From contig CAZDYP010000025.1 of the NCBI GenBank assembly GCA_964509505.1, forward strand, positions 1 to 38,425: a DNA stretch of 38,425 nucleotides. The letters run 5' to 3'. Position 1 is the stretch's first letter; each line of letters begins with the position of its first letter. Both the position numbers and the translations under genes were made by a program. This stretch comes from CAZDYP01 sp964509505. GTDB lineage: Bacteria; Chloroflexota; Anaerolineae; JACRMK01. A model generated the notes under the pieces. The model did not search any database. It saw nothing but the letters and a program-made list of their open reading frames with translations, and was not told where the DNA came from. This document shows, piece by piece, positions 6,306-14,965 of the stretch.

Positions 6306-7667
6306 TTATAAAGGCGCTCCGATACGCACGATTTTTTCGCGGTGGCACCTGACGTGTTTAGTGGCGTTGGCGGTGTCCACAATGAGCGGCGCGTGTGTGA
6401 CGATTTGCTCGTAGTCGAAGGCGTGATGCGCGGCGATGATGACGGCGCAATCGCAGGCGGCCAGTGTTTGCGGGTTGAGCGGTTGCGCTTGCAACGTGAC
6501 CGAATGTTTGTGGAACACGTCGTTGCCGACGTGGAATTGTGGAATATGCGGGTCGCTGTACGTGAGCTGCGCGCCCTGCTGCAACAACAATTCGATCACG
6601 CGCTCGGCGGGCGAGTTGCGCGCGTCGTCGGTGTTTGCTTTGAAGGCGACGCCCAACACCAGAATCTTTGCGTTACGCACTGGTTTACCAACGCGGTTTA
6701 GCGCCTGCGTGATGCGCTCGACCACATGATAGGGCATGAGTTGGTTCGTGTCGGCGGCGAACTCAATGAAGCGCATGTAAAAATCATATTCACGCGCTTT
6801 CCATGATAGATAGTAAGGGTCAATGGGAATGCAATGCCCGCCCACCCCCGCGCCCGGATAGAATGGCATGAACCCGTATGGCTTGGTGCGCGCGGCGTCA
6901 ATCACTTCCCATACATCAATGCCCATCCGTTCACAGAGGAGGGCGAGCTCATTGACCAGTGCGATGTTGACGCTGCGGAAGGTGTTCTCCAACAACTTGC
7001 ACATTTCGGCGGCGCGCGGCGACGAAACGACATGCACGGAGGCAATGAGACGCCCAAGCAGTTGCGCGGCCAGTTGCGCGCAAGCGGGTGTGACGCCGCC
7101 GACGACTTTAGGCGTGTTCTCGAAATCATAGCCTGAGCTGTTCGTGTGGCCGGGGTCAATGCGTTCAGGTGAAAAGGCGAGAAAGAAGTCTATGCCCACC
7201 CGCAACCCTGCCGCGCTCAATTGGGGCAGAACGAATTCTTCGGTTGTGCCAGGATAAGTGGTGCTTTGCAAAATGATGAGCTGACCGACGCGCAATTGTT
7301 GGGTGATGCCTTGCGTCGCCGCTGCGATGAATGAGAGGTCGGGCGCTTTTTGCGTGGTCATCGGGGTTGGCACGCAAATAAAAATGACATCACACTCGCG
7401 CAATGTGGCGTAATCGGCGGTGACGACGAAGCGCTCGGAAGCTCGAAGCATGGCTATCTGAGCGCTTGGCACATCTTGAATATAACTCTGGCCTTGTAAC
7501 AGCGCGTGGACTTTGTTTGCGTCAATATCCACGCCGATGACATGAAAGCCATTGATGCCGAATGTCGTCGCTAACGGCAAGCCCACATAGCCTAAGCCAA
7601 TGACGCCGATGCGCGCGGAACAATCTGAGATTTTTTGCGCGAGGGTCGCTTGAGTGGTAACAGACAT
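6306..7667 (-). CDS. wbpA: UDP-N-acetylglucosamine 6-dehydrogenase (WbpA/UDP-sugar dehydrogenase family)
   Basis: Oxidises C6 of a UDP-sugar to the uronic acid with two NAD+. About 453 residues from ATG 7667; a GTG at 7682 would add five residues, and neither has a clear ribosome site. The Rossmann motif GLGYVG is at 24-29 and the catalytic Cys279 is in GVGGHCIPIDPYYL, the form typical of UDP-GlcNAc/UDP-ManNAc dehydrogenases rather than UDP-glucose ones. The C-terminal domain has LGVAFKANTDDARNSPA. With the WbpB-, WbpE- and WbpD-like enzymes at 29.4-32.2 kb it would complete the route to UDP-2,3-diacetamido-glucuronic acid. The gene follows the wecA-like gene by about 20 bases, so the two are probably one operon. 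Substrate choice is inferred from context. Confidence 0.9.
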   Translation of the reverse strand: MSVTTQATLAQKISDCSARIGVIGLGYVGLPLATTFGINGFHVIGVDIDANKVHALLQGQSYIQDVPSAQIAMLRASERFVVTADYATLRECDVIFICVPTPMTTQKAPDLSFIAAATQGITQQLRVGQLIILQSTTYPGTTEEFVLPQLSAAGLRVGIDFFLAFSPERIDPGHTNSSGYDFENTPKVVGGVTPACAQLAAQLLGRLIASVHVVSSPRAAEMCKLLENTFRSVNIALVNELALLCERMGIDVWEVIDAARTKPYGFMPFYPGAGVGGHCIPIDPYYLSWKAREYDFYMRFIEFAADTNQLMPYHVVERITQALNRVGKPVRNAKILVLGVAFKANTDDARNSPAERVIELLLQQGAQLTYSDPHIPQFHVGNDVFHKHSVTLQAQPLNPQTLAACDCAVIIAAHHAFDYEQIVTHAPLIVDTANATKHVRCHREKIVRIGAPL

Positions 7668-7686
7668 GGCATGAGGAGGCACAGCG

Positions 7687-8697
7687 TTATGGGCTGAGGC
7701 GCGCGTAGAGCCGCTCTAGCCAGATGAGTGCGCCCAACGCGATGAGGAATACTACACCACTCAACGTATAAGCCTCGATGGGGTTAAAGATTTGGGTCAA
7801 AAGGATGCCGATGACGCCAAAGGCGCCGCAGAGGACGTAGATAGATAAAACTGCTTCCCGCTGCGAGAAGCCGCGCAAGACCAACCGATGCGAGAGATGG
7901 TCCTTGCCGGGGGTGGTGAGCGGGTTTTTGCCGCGTCGCAGCCGTGAGATGGCGACGAGAGTTGAGTCGAAGATCGGCACGCCTAGCACCATGATGGGAA
8001 TCATCCACGTGATGTTGATGGGATGATCCATGAAACGCAGTTTGATGCCCAATGCGGCGAGGATGAATCCAATGAACAACGAGCCGCTATCCCCCATGAA
8101 GATGCGTGCGGGGTTAAAGTTGTACCACAAAAAGCCCAGACAAGCGCCCAGCAACGCAGCCGCTAAACTGCCGACCAGAATTTGTTGGCTCATGGTTGCC
8201 AGCGCCAAAAAGAACAATGCGGCAATGGCGCTCACGCCGCCCGACAAGCCATCCATGTTGTCCAGCAAGTTAAGCGCGTTGGTGATGCCAATGACCCAAG
8301 CGATGGTGATGAGGAAATTCAGCGAGGGCTGCTCGAACAGGCTGACGCTGACGCCCGTCAAAACTAGAATGAGCGCGGCGGCGGCTTGCGCCAGCAGTTT
8401 GACGCCCGGTCCGAGGGGACGCCGATCATCCCATAAGCCGCAAAAGGAAACCACCGTCGCGCCCAGCAGGATGCCCACGAGCTGCGTGATCTCTTGACGC
8501 TCGCCGAGAAAGACTAGTGCAAAGATTGTGGCGACGTAGATGGCGATGCCGCCGAGCAACGGCGTCGGCTTGAGATGCACTTTGCGCGGATTCGGTTTGT
8601 CCACGACGCCAAAGTAGAGCGCGAGTCGTTGCGCGACGGGTGTTGTCGCGCCTGCGATGATCAGCGCGGACAGGAAGATGAGCAAGAAAGAAGCCAT
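7687..8697 (-). CDS. wecA: Undecaprenyl-phosphate GlcNAc-1-phosphate transferase (WecA/TagO, MraY family)
   Basis: Transfers a sugar-1-phosphate, usually GlcNAc-1-P, from its UDP form to undecaprenyl phosphate, starting a lipid-linked glycan at the inner face of the membrane. The 336-residue protein is polytopic, with about ten to eleven membrane segments. Family signatures are present: GLWDDRRPLGPGVKLLAQ (Mg-binding Asp pair), NALNLLDNMDGLSGG, FMGDSGSLFIGF and the loop GKDHLSHRLVLRG, which carries the His-rich motif. Start ATG 8697 has no strong ribosome site. Its place beside a UDP-sugar dehydrogenase and an O-antigen-ligase-like gene supports a role as the initiating enzyme of the locus. 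Confidence 0.94.
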   Translation of the reverse strand: MASFLLIFLSALIIAGATTPVAQRLALYFGVVDKPNPRKVHLKPTPLLGGIAIYVATIFALVFLGERQEITQLVGILLGATVVSFCGLWDDRRPLGPGVKLLAQAAAALILVLTGVSVSLFEQPSLNFLITIAWVIGITNALNLLDNMDGLSGGVSAIAALFFLALATMSQQILVGSLAAALLGACLGFLWYNFNPARIFMGDSGSLFIGFILAALGIKLRFMDHPINITWMIPIMVLGVPIFDSTLVAISRLRRGKNPLTTPGKDHLSHRLVLRGFSQREAVLSIYVLCGAFGVIGILLTQIFNPIEAYTLSGVVFLIALGALIWLERLYARLSP

Positions 8698-8701
8698 AGT
8701 T

Positions 8702-8784
8702 TGCGGAGAGCTGCTGGCTGATAGCGGCTAGCCGATGACTAGTTGTCATGCGCTAGTTGCCATTTGCGATGCGCTATTTGCTTT
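8702..8784. repeat. Intergenic word repeat overlapping the ligase gene end
   Basis: Near-direct copies TGCGCTAGTTGCCAT and TGCGCTATTTGC, with a palindromic GGCTAGCC nearby, fill the gap to wecA. The repeat enters the preceding reading frame and supplies the TAG stop (8776-8774) of the ligase/TPR gene. Similar words occur at 14285-14380 and 24340-24390. Confidence 0.65.
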
Positions 8785-11700
8785 GTGTGATGCTTTGGGT
8801 TTGACTAATGAACGCTTGCAAAGCAGGTTTCTCATTGTCCGGCGCGATGGAGAGGGCGCGTTGAGCGATGGCAAGCGCGTCGGTTGGTTTGCCTGCTTGT
8901 TGATAGAGTGTGATAAGGTTACGCATCGCCGGGTAGTCAGTAGGGTTTTTCGCGAGCGCCGCTTGATTGTCGCTGATGCTTTGCCACACGGCGATGTAGC
9001 CTTGCAACGCTTGTTTATCGCCGTCGCTGGTGGCTACGGCAAGCGCGCGGCGCGCATAGTTGAGCGATTGCGCTAGGTCGCCTTTTTGTTGATAGAGCAG
9101 GGCAAGGTTGCGGAGGCTTGAGGCGTCATTAGGCGATTTGTTGACGACGATGAGGTTTTCGGCGATGGCTTCGTCAATGCGATTTAAGCGTGAATAAATC
9201 AAGCCCAAGGCGCTGTGCGCTTGCAACACATTGGGATCGTATTTTAGAGCGAGTGAATACGCTTCGGCGGCTTTGAGCCAATTTTGTTCGTTGGTTGCGG
9301 GGTCTTGCTTGTTGAGGTAGATGTCGCCCAGCAAGAGATACGTTTGTCCAAATTCTTTGTCAATTTTCAATGATTGCTCCAACTTCTCCAGCGCCTTAGC
9401 AGTCTGACCGAGCAGCATATAGACTGTCGCATGTTCGTTGTAGAGCTGTGCGTTATTGGGACTGAGCAATTTGGATTGCTCGTAAAATGTCAGCGACTGG
9501 TTAAGATACGTGGCGCGTTGCGCGGGTTCCGAGGTGAGCTCAGCCCATGTGCGATACAAGCGCGCAAGATTGGCGGTGTGGTCGGTGTTTAGTGGATTGA
9601 GTTCACGCGCGCGTTCGAGTTGTTGTTTGCTGATTTGCAAGAGCTGTTCGCGTTGTTTGAGATCGGCAACGCGCTTCGCCTTTTCCAAGTACGCGCGCCC
9701 GAAGAACAAATAGTAGAAGTCTTGGTCGGGCGCGAGTTTGATGGCTTGTTCATACATGGCAAGGCTACCATCCCATTGTCCTTGTCCGTCGAAGGTTAAG
9801 CCTTGCTTGTAGAAGATGTCGGCGCGGATGCTGTCGAGGTTCGTCGTTACCACGCCCATGCCGCATAAGGTGAGGAGGATAACGTACACCACGGCGAAGA
9901 AAGGCTCGTTGAAGATTTTACCTGCGTAGGGTCCTTCTTGCATCAAGAACACGGCGAGCAGCACGAGCAGGGTGAAGAAGTACCCATAAAACAACGCGAT
10001 GGTGTTAGCGACCGTCCAGATACTCTCCACGATATTTTGCGAAGGGCGCACGGTGAGGCGCGGCAAATGGATGACCCAATAGATGGCCATGACGGTCAAA
10101 CCAACCAACAGAATCAACAGAAAGCGCGTGCTCCATTCGTTGAAGCCATTGTCGCGCCCATGCTCTACTTGCACTTGCGCTGCCATGAACAAGCTGGCGA
10201 CGATGATGACAAACATGATGAGGGCATAAATCCAAACTGAGTTGGCGGCTTGCCCGAAGTTAGGACTGATGAAATTGAACACCATGATCATCATCAGCGC
10301 GCCCAATAACAAACCGTAGGTGATGACCGCATTGCCCCAGCTGCTCATGCTGGGCAGCGCGCGCGCTTGTGGAGCCGTGGTTGGCATGGTGATGCGGCTT
10401 TCGGCGACTTTTTCACGGCGGCGTTTGCGCGCGAACGTGAGGTGCGTGTCGCCGACGTCGTGCGTCACGGGCGCGAGTGACCACGCAGGCGCCAAGCCTA
10501 AGTTTCGCGCAGCCATTGCGGCGAATGCTGTGACGCGTGAGGGGATAGTTGCAACAGTCGTGCGCGCGGTGAGCGGTGTTGAGGCGGTGGCGGGTGCCGG
10601 TTGCTTGAAGCGCAAGCCAAGCAACACCAGCAACGCGCTCGAAATCCAGAAGTACGTGCGGGTGGCGGCGATGGCGATGCCAAAGTGAATTTCAATGAAA
10701 TGCGCGACAATGGTGCCAAGCAGGGCTATCAACAAAATTTGATCTTCGGTCAACGGCGGCATGGGCTGCCCACGCTTAAAGATGAGCGCTTGGCTGACCA
10801 AGTAGATAAGCACGCCAAACAGCAAGCCTACGGGCAGCGCGACGCCGATGTAGCGCGCCGTGTCCACGTCGAGGTAGTAGCCCACCCCTGCGCCTATTGC
10901 GCCACACACCAGCCAACACACTGTGAAGAAAATGAAATCGCGCCGTCCGCCGCCCAACCCCAACCATTTGAACCCATAATAGAATACTGCGCCGAATAGC
11001 GTGAGGTAGGCGATGAAGCCAATCAAGCCTGTGATGACGAGCGAGTCGAAGGTTTCGTTATGCGAGCGGTCGGGTGAGGCGTTGCGCGCTTCATAGTGCG
11101 CGAGGTCAGGGGGATAGAATTTGTTGTAGGCAACGTACATCGCCTCGGGTCCGTAGCCAATGAGCGGACGGATGGGGTTGAAGAAGTTATCTGTATATTT
11201 ATCAAAGCCGATGGGTTCATGGGGTGAGACGAGTTGCACAGCGCCTTCCCAAATGAGGAAGCGCACTTTGTTGGTGCCCCCTTCGCTAAAGACGGAACCC
11301 AAGCGCCCCAAAGCTGGAACGCTCGCTTTGATGGGTTCTAGTGGTGAGTTGGGGGTGTTGAGCAGGAGTAAGAATGCGATGCCCCCAATGGCAAGCGACA
11401 GTGAGCCTGCCCATAACCAATTTAAGCGTCGGCGTACCCCAAACAAGAAGAGAAACACGAACAGACCTGCCAGAATGCCAATCCACGGACCGCGACTACC
11501 TGACCAGTAAATCGCCAACAATTGAAACGCTATAATGAACGTATAACAACCTGCCATGACGAGTTGCGGCAAGTCGCTGGTGGAGGCGGGGGTGTTTGTT
11601 TGTCCGTTGCTGCTCACGTTGGCGCCATTTTGATTCGTCTCTGAATTGGGCGCGCGTAACACTTGGACGACGATATTTAACCAACGTCCAATGGTGATAG

Positions 11701-12295
11701 GCAGGATCAGGATGAGGTACGCGCCAATGAAAATGGCGTTGCCCATCGAAGATGCGATACGCTCGGTCACATCGCCGCCCCAAGGCAATGGATCCAGTTT
11801 GAAATGCTGCAACCAGCCATAAGCAGAGATGGGCAAACTGACCAGCACCATGACCGTCAACAAACGCTCCAATTGTGCGCGCGTTTTCATGGCGTGTAAC
11901 ATGGCCGCGAAGATGACGATGTACGAGAACGTCGAATAGGTGCCTTGCAAGCGTTGATACGAGCCCCATACACTGACATAAGGTGCGACTGACGCCACCG
12001 TGGAAACAAGATAAATCGCGATTAGAAACAGCACGGGAAAGGTGAGTGGATTAGCGCGATGGGTACGCGCCCAGAAGGAGCCTTCGCCTGTGCGGAATGA
12101 GGCGAAGCTGGTCTCGATCAGCTTGCACAGCCACGCCGTCAAGACGACCAACGCAATCGAACGCAGCAAGGTCAGCTTATCTGGCTCAAAGACACGGCTG
12201 GAATAGATATTGAAAAAGAGAGGCACAGCCATTGCCGCCAACAGCCAGCCAGCCTCCATTACACGATCACAAAATACACTGAACTTGGTGTTCAC
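8774..12295 (-). CDS. O-antigen ligase/polymerase-like membrane protein with C-terminal TPR domain
   Basis: A 1173-residue fusion. Residues 1-550 hold a Wzy_C/WaaL-type multi-spanning domain with SGSRGPW and the typical external-loop pattern GYGPE and SHNE that marks O-antigen ligases and polymerases. A basic linker (about 590-640) leads to a second block of membrane segments (about 650-815). From about 825 to the end are tetratricopeptide repeats (for example QGQWDGSLAMYEQAIKLAPD and LEKLEQSLKIDKEFGQTYL). It should act on lipid-linked glycan at the outer membrane face, polymerising it or transferring it to an acceptor; which of the two cannot be told. The start is GTG 12295, with GAGGAG six bases upstream. 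The last codons and stop lie in an intergenic repeat. Confidence 0.88.
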   Translation of the reverse strand: MNTKFSVFCDRVMEAGWLLAAMAVPLFFNIYSSRVFEPDKLTLLRSIALVVLTAWLCKLIETSFASFRTGEGSFWARTHRANPLTFPVLFLIAIYLVSTVASVAPYVSVWGSYQRLQGTYSTFSYIVIFAAMLHAMKTRAQLERLLTVMVLVSLPISAYGWLQHFKLDPLPWGGDVTERIASSMGNAIFIGAYLILILPITIGRWLNIVVQVLRAPNSETNQNGANVSSNGQTNTPASTSDLPQLVMAGCYTFIIAFQLLAIYWSGSRGPWIGILAGLFVFLFLFGVRRRLNWLWAGSLSLAIGGIAFLLLLNTPNSPLEPIKASVPALGRLGSVFSEGGTNKVRFLIWEGAVQLVSPHEPIGFDKYTDNFFNPIRPLIGYGPEAMYVAYNKFYPPDLAHYEARNASPDRSHNETFDSLVITGLIGFIAYLTLFGAVFYYGFKWLGLGGGRRDFIFFTVCWLVCGAIGAGVGYYLDVDTARYIGVALPVGLLFGVLIYLVSQALIFKRGQPMPPLTEDQILLIALLGTIVAHFIEIHFGIAIAATRTYFWISSALLVLLGLRFKQPAPATASTPLTARTTVATIPSRVTAFAAMAARNLGLAPAWSLAPVTHDVGDTHLTFARKRRREKVAESRITMPTTAPQARALPSMSSWGNAVITYGLLLGALMMIMVFNFISPNFGQAANSVWIYALIMFVIIVASLFMAAQVQVEHGRDNGFNEWSTRFLLILLVGLTVMAIYWVIHLPRLTVRPSQNIVESIWTVANTIALFYGYFFTLLVLLAVFLMQEGPYAGKIFNEPFFAVVYVILLTLCGMGVVTTNLDSIRADIFYKQGLTFDGQGQWDGSLAMYEQAIKLAPDQDFYYLFFGRAYLEKAKRVADLKQREQLLQISKQQLERARELNPLNTDHTANLARLYRTWAELTSEPAQRATYLNQSLTFYEQSKLLSPNNAQLYNEHATVYMLLGQTAKALEKLEQSLKIDKEFGQTYLLLGDIYLNKQDPATNEQNWLKAAEAYSLALKYDPNVLQAHSALGLIYSRLNRIDEAIAENLIVVNKSPNDASSLRNLALLYQQKGDLAQSLNYARRALAVATSDGDKQALQGYIAVWQSISDNQAALAKNPTDYPAMRNLITLYQQAGKPTDALAIAQRALSIAPDNEKPALQAFISQTQSITQSK

Positions 12296-12330
12296 ACCAT
12301 GCTCCTCATGCTGAGGGTAAACGCGGAGAT

Positions 12331-12402
12331 GAGGAAACGTGGAAACGAGTAAATGTAGAGTGACTTACCTCTCCTCGTTTACTCGTTTACTCGTTTACTG
12401 GT
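12331..12402. repeat. CGTTTACT tandem repeat with inverted partner in the intergenic gap
   Basis: CGTTTACT occurs three times in tandem at 12377-12400 (the last copy ends CTGG). An inverted partner GGAAACGAGTAAATG lies at 12341-12355, so the gap can fold into a hairpin. No promoter was recognised in it. Confidence 0.7.
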
Positions 12403-12406
12403 TTCT

Positions 12407-13099
12407 TTATTTTACTTGCTGATTTGCCAAACGCCAATAGTCGGCAGGCGTGCCAATGTCGATGAACTCTGGCGCGACCACGTAACCATAGATGGCGCGT
12501 GATTGGCGCAAGAGAGAGGGCAGCCATTCCTTCTCGATGGAATACGCGCCTGTCGTCGGTATGCTTGCGAGCGCCTCGGCGGCGGCAAGATACATACCTG
12601 CATTGACGAAGCCATCTTGCGCGACGCCGTCTTTTTCTAAAAATGCGCGCACCTGCCCTGTTTCATTTAGCTGCACACGCCCAAAGCGCGACGCATCGGC
12701 GACGTGCGTGAGCCCAATCGTCACAGTTGCTTGTTGCGTGTGATGAAATTGTTGCAGACTCGCAAAGTCAAATGTGATTTCCGTGTCGCCGTTCAAAATG
12801 AAGTTGTGTGCGCGCCAATACGCTTCTGCCACGCGCAACGCGCCCGCCGTGCCGCGCGGTTCTGTCTCTACCGAAAAATGCAACTGCAGGTTGGCGATAG
12901 GCTGCGCCATGAAGTGGGCGATGATGGCGTCCGCGCGATAGCCGAGACATAACACACATTCAGACAACCCTTGCGCCGCCAAGCGTTCTAATAAGCGTTG
13001 CAGAAAAGGCTGGCCGCCAATGGGCATCAAGCCTTTTGGTCGGTCTCCGCTCAACTCACGCAAGCGTGTGCCCAAGCCGCCTGCGAGGATGAAGGTCAT
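12407..13099 (-). CDS. Sugar-phosphate nucleotidyltransferase, HddC-like
   Basis: A 230-residue GT-A-fold nucleotidyltransferase that activates a sugar 1-phosphate with an NTP. It shows LAGGLGTRLRELSGDRPKGL (nucleotide-binding loop with the catalytic Arg and Lys), NGDTEI (metal-binding Asp) and a late EKEWLPSLL segment. The size and KGLMPIGGQPF fit D-glycero-alpha-D-manno-heptose 1-phosphate guanylyltransferase (HddC) and related enzymes. The GmhB-like phosphatase close by supports a heptose substrate, but other sugars are possible. The start ATG 13099 (MTFILAGG) is preferred; the upstream ATG at 13114 lies in an intergenic repeat and would add a repeat-encoded pentapeptide. It belongs to the glycosyltransferase operon around it. 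Confidence 0.82.
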   Translation of the reverse strand: MTFILAGGLGTRLRELSGDRPKGLMPIGGQPFLQRLLERLAAQGLSECVLCLGYRADAIIAHFMAQPIANLQLHFSVETEPRGTAGALRVAEAYWRAHNFILNGDTEITFDFASLQQFHHTQQATVTIGLTHVADASRFGRVQLNETGQVRAFLEKDGVAQDGFVNAGMYLAAAEALASIPTTGAYSIEKEWLPSLLRQSRAIYGYVVAPEFIDIGTPADYWRLANQQVK

Positions 13100-13152
13100 T
13101 AAGTCGTTAGTCATTAGTCGCTAGTCATTAGTCGCTAGTCACTAGCGACTAA
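13096..13152. repeat. TAGTCGC/TAGTCAT intergenic repeat overlapping two gene ends
   Basis: Words TAGTCATTAGTCGC repeat and end in an inverted CACTAGCGACTAACGA. The block covers the C-terminal codons and stop of the glycosyltransferase ending at 13135 (residues VASD) and an alternative start of the HddC-like gene. The same words recur at 24370-24388. Confidence 0.75.
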
Positions 13153-14256
13153 CGATTCATAGAGTTTATGTGTTTGCTCGACCATTGCCGTGTGTGTGAA
13201 CTCATTCCACGCGCGGGCGTGTGCGGCTTGCCCCAGGCGTTGACGCAGCGGTTCGTCGGTCAGCAAGGTGTTGATGGCTTGTGCGAGCGCGGTTGGTTCG
13301 CGTGGCGGCGTGACGAGGCCCGTTACACCATGTTGATTGACGTACGAGGTGCCTGTGCCAAGTTCGGTGCAAATGCACGGCAAGCCGCTTGCCATCGCTT
13401 CGATTTGCACCGCGCCCCATGTTTCGCTCGAATGGGTTGATGGTAAGACGAACATCCTCGCCGCTTGATAATATGCGGGCAGGTCATCGTCAGGCACATT
13501 GCCGACGAAGCGCACACGCTCTGTCACGTTCAAAGTTTGCGCTAATGCCTGCCATGTCGCTGCCATGGGTCCCGTGCCGACAATGAGCGCGCGAGCATTT
13601 GTCACTTGTGACATGGCGGCGATGAGATTTTCCAACCCTTTGTAATAACGTAGCCGTCCCACAAAAAGTATCAAGGGTAAGTTATCATGCTCTGCGCGAA
13701 TGGCTTGCGCGCGAGCTTGTGATTGGGGAGTGGGCGCAAAGCGCGAGAGGTTCGCGCCATGGTGGATGACGATGCACTTGTGGGCGTGTGGCGCGACGAA
13801 TGGCGAAAGCTGTGGATAGGTTGGATTGGAGATAGAGATCGCATCGGCGCGTGCGAGTAGCTGTTTCAAAAATGGGTGATAGCCAATGCGGAGATACTTT
13901 TGGCGCACGATGTCGCTGTGATATGTGACAACGATTTTGCGCGCATGTCCACCCCACAGCTGCGCCAATTCGCCAATGGGATAGGGCGCGTGCAAATGCG
14001 CGATGTCGGGGCGCAAGCGGTTGAGCTCCCAGAACAGAGCGAGGCTGAGGGGCGCGGAGGAAATGTTGGCGAGGCGTCCTGCTTTGATGATTGGCACGTC
14101 GTTGCGCTTCTCGCGTATCGTGCGCCAAGTGGTATTTGTGACCAATACCTGCACTGACACGCCACGCGCTGCCATCCCCTCCGCAAGGAGCTTGATATGA
14201 TTCTCGATGCCGCCCAGCACAGGGAAGTAGTCTTTATAGACGTAAAGGACTTTCAT
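13135..14256 (-). CDS. Glycosyltransferase family 4
   Basis: A 373-residue GT-B-fold retaining glycosyltransferase that transfers a sugar from a nucleotide donor to a lipid-linked acceptor in the cytoplasm. The N-terminus MKVLYVYKDYFPVLGGIENH has the glycine-rich acceptor loop. The C-terminal half has LFVGRLRYYKGLENLI and the EX7E donor motif in SSETWGAVQIEAMASGLP. The start ATG 14256 is chosen at MKVLYVY; the longer frame upstream consists of intergenic repeat sequence. The final residues (VASD) and stop are encoded by the repeat at 13096-13152. Donor and acceptor cannot be predicted. Confidence 0.93.
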   Translation of the reverse strand: MKVLYVYKDYFPVLGGIENHIKLLAEGMAARGVSVQVLVTNTTWRTIREKRNDVPIIKAGRLANISSAPLSLALFWELNRLRPDIAHLHAPYPIGELAQLWGGHARKIVVTYHSDIVRQKYLRIGYHPFLKQLLARADAISISNPTYPQLSPFVAPHAHKCIVIHHGANLSRFAPTPQSQARAQAIRAEHDNLPLILFVGRLRYYKGLENLIAAMSQVTNARALIVGTGPMAATWQALAQTLNVTERVRFVGNVPDDDLPAYYQAARMFVLPSTHSSETWGAVQIEAMASGLPCICTELGTGTSYVNQHGVTGLVTPPREPTALAQAINTLLTDEPLRQRLGQAAHARAWNEFTHTAMVEQTHKLYESLVASD

Positions 14257-14284
14257 GCGAAGAGCCAACAGCTGAGAGCGGATG

Positions 14285-14380
14285 GCGGATAGCAAATAGC
14301 GCATGGCAAATGGCGAATAATCAATAGCCGACAAGCGCTGCCAGCTACTATCTGCTACCCGCTATTTGCCATGCGCTATC
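14285..14380. repeat. Intergenic palindromic word repeat overlapping the gmhB end
   Basis: The arm 14289-14316 (with AGCAAATAGCGCATGGCAAA) is nearly complementary to 14359-14380 (CGCTATTTGCCATGCGCTATC). Words GCGCATGGCAAATAGCG and TAGCAGATAG recur at 8702-8784 and 24340-24390. It supplies the last residues (AHGK) and TAG of GmhB. Confidence 0.75.
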
Positions 14381-14913
14381 AGCCAATTCACCGCATCGCG
14401 CAAATCGTCGGCGATGTAGCTGGGTTGGTAGTCCGTCCAAGCAGCGATGTGCGCGAGGCGGGCTGCGCCATGGCCTGTGCGGACGAGGATGCTGGGCATC
14501 TGCAAATTTTTGGCGGCGAGCAAATCGCTTTCCGCATCGCCAATCATCAAGGAGGCGCGTAGGTCGAGGTTATGTTCGCGCGCGGCTTGCAGAAACAGAC
14601 CTGACTTTGGTTTGCGACAGTTGCAGTTCTCATCGGGGTGATGCGCGCAGAAGTAAATGCCATCTACACGTGTGCCTGCCGCTGCGAGCTCGGTATGTAA
14701 CTTATGGTGAATGGCATCGAGGGTCTCGGCGGTGAGATAGCCGCGCGCGACGCCCGATTGATTGGTGACGACGATGATGGCAAAGCCCGCGTCACGCAGA
14801 CGTTGAATCGCGGCCGGCACGCCGTCAATCAGCTGCATTTGCTCGGGCGAGCTCAAATAATTCACCTCAACATTGATGGTGCCATCACGGTCAAGAAAAA
14901 CGGCAGGACGCAT
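14362..14913 (-). CDS. gmhB: D-glycero-D-manno-heptose 1,7-bisphosphate phosphatase (GmhB, HAD family)
   Basis: Removes the 7-phosphate of heptose 1,7-bisphosphate on the way to activated heptose (cytoplasm). The 183-residue HAD phosphatase has the nucleophile motif FLDRDGTIN (Asp8, Asp10), motif II VVTNQSG, the zinc-binding pattern C89-x-H91-x5-C97-x-C99 followed by RKPK, and motif III/IV MIGDAESDLLAAKN. These are the GmhB signatures; histidinol-phosphate phosphatases are the main alternative, but the nearby HldE, HldD and HddC-like genes favour heptose. The start is ATG 14913. The last residues and stop are supplied by an intergenic palindromic repeat. Confidence 0.9.
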   Translation of the reverse strand: MRPAVFLDRDGTINVEVNYLSSPEQMQLIDGVPAAIQRLRDAGFAIIVVTNQSGVARGYLTAETLDAIHHKLHTELAAAGTRVDGIYFCAHHPDENCNCRKPKSGLFLQAAREHNLDLRASLMIGDAESDLLAAKNLQMPSILVRTGHGAARLAHIAAWTDYQPSYIADDLRDAVNWLIAHGK

Positions 14914-14924
14914 AAGCAGCTGAG

Positions 14925-14957
14925 AGCCCCACGCGGTTTTGTAAACCGCGCGGGGCT
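14925..14957 (-). terminator. Strong hairpin after the zinc-ribbon gene
   Basis: Fifteen-base arms AGCCCCACGCGGTTT (14925-14939) and AAACCGCGCGGGGCT (14943-14957), with one mismatch and a three-base loop, lie between the stop of the gene at 14966 and the gmhB start. There is no T-run, so it may be a processing hairpin or a weak terminator. Confidence 0.55.
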
Positions 14958-14965
14958 TGTGAAAG

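Noticed and set aside
6061..6311. Plus-strand Gly/Val-rich reading frames
   Set aside because: They are the antisense of the Pro/Thr/Ala-rich linker of the lipoprotein cyclophilin and lack ribosome sites.
10320..10999. Plus-strand frames within the ligase/TPR gene
   Set aside because: They are shadows in a GC-rich coding region; the minus-strand frame is continuous and has membrane segments and motifs.
14925..14957. tRNA or other structured RNA gene
   Set aside because: It is a single long hairpin with no cloverleaf arms or conserved tRNA loops.
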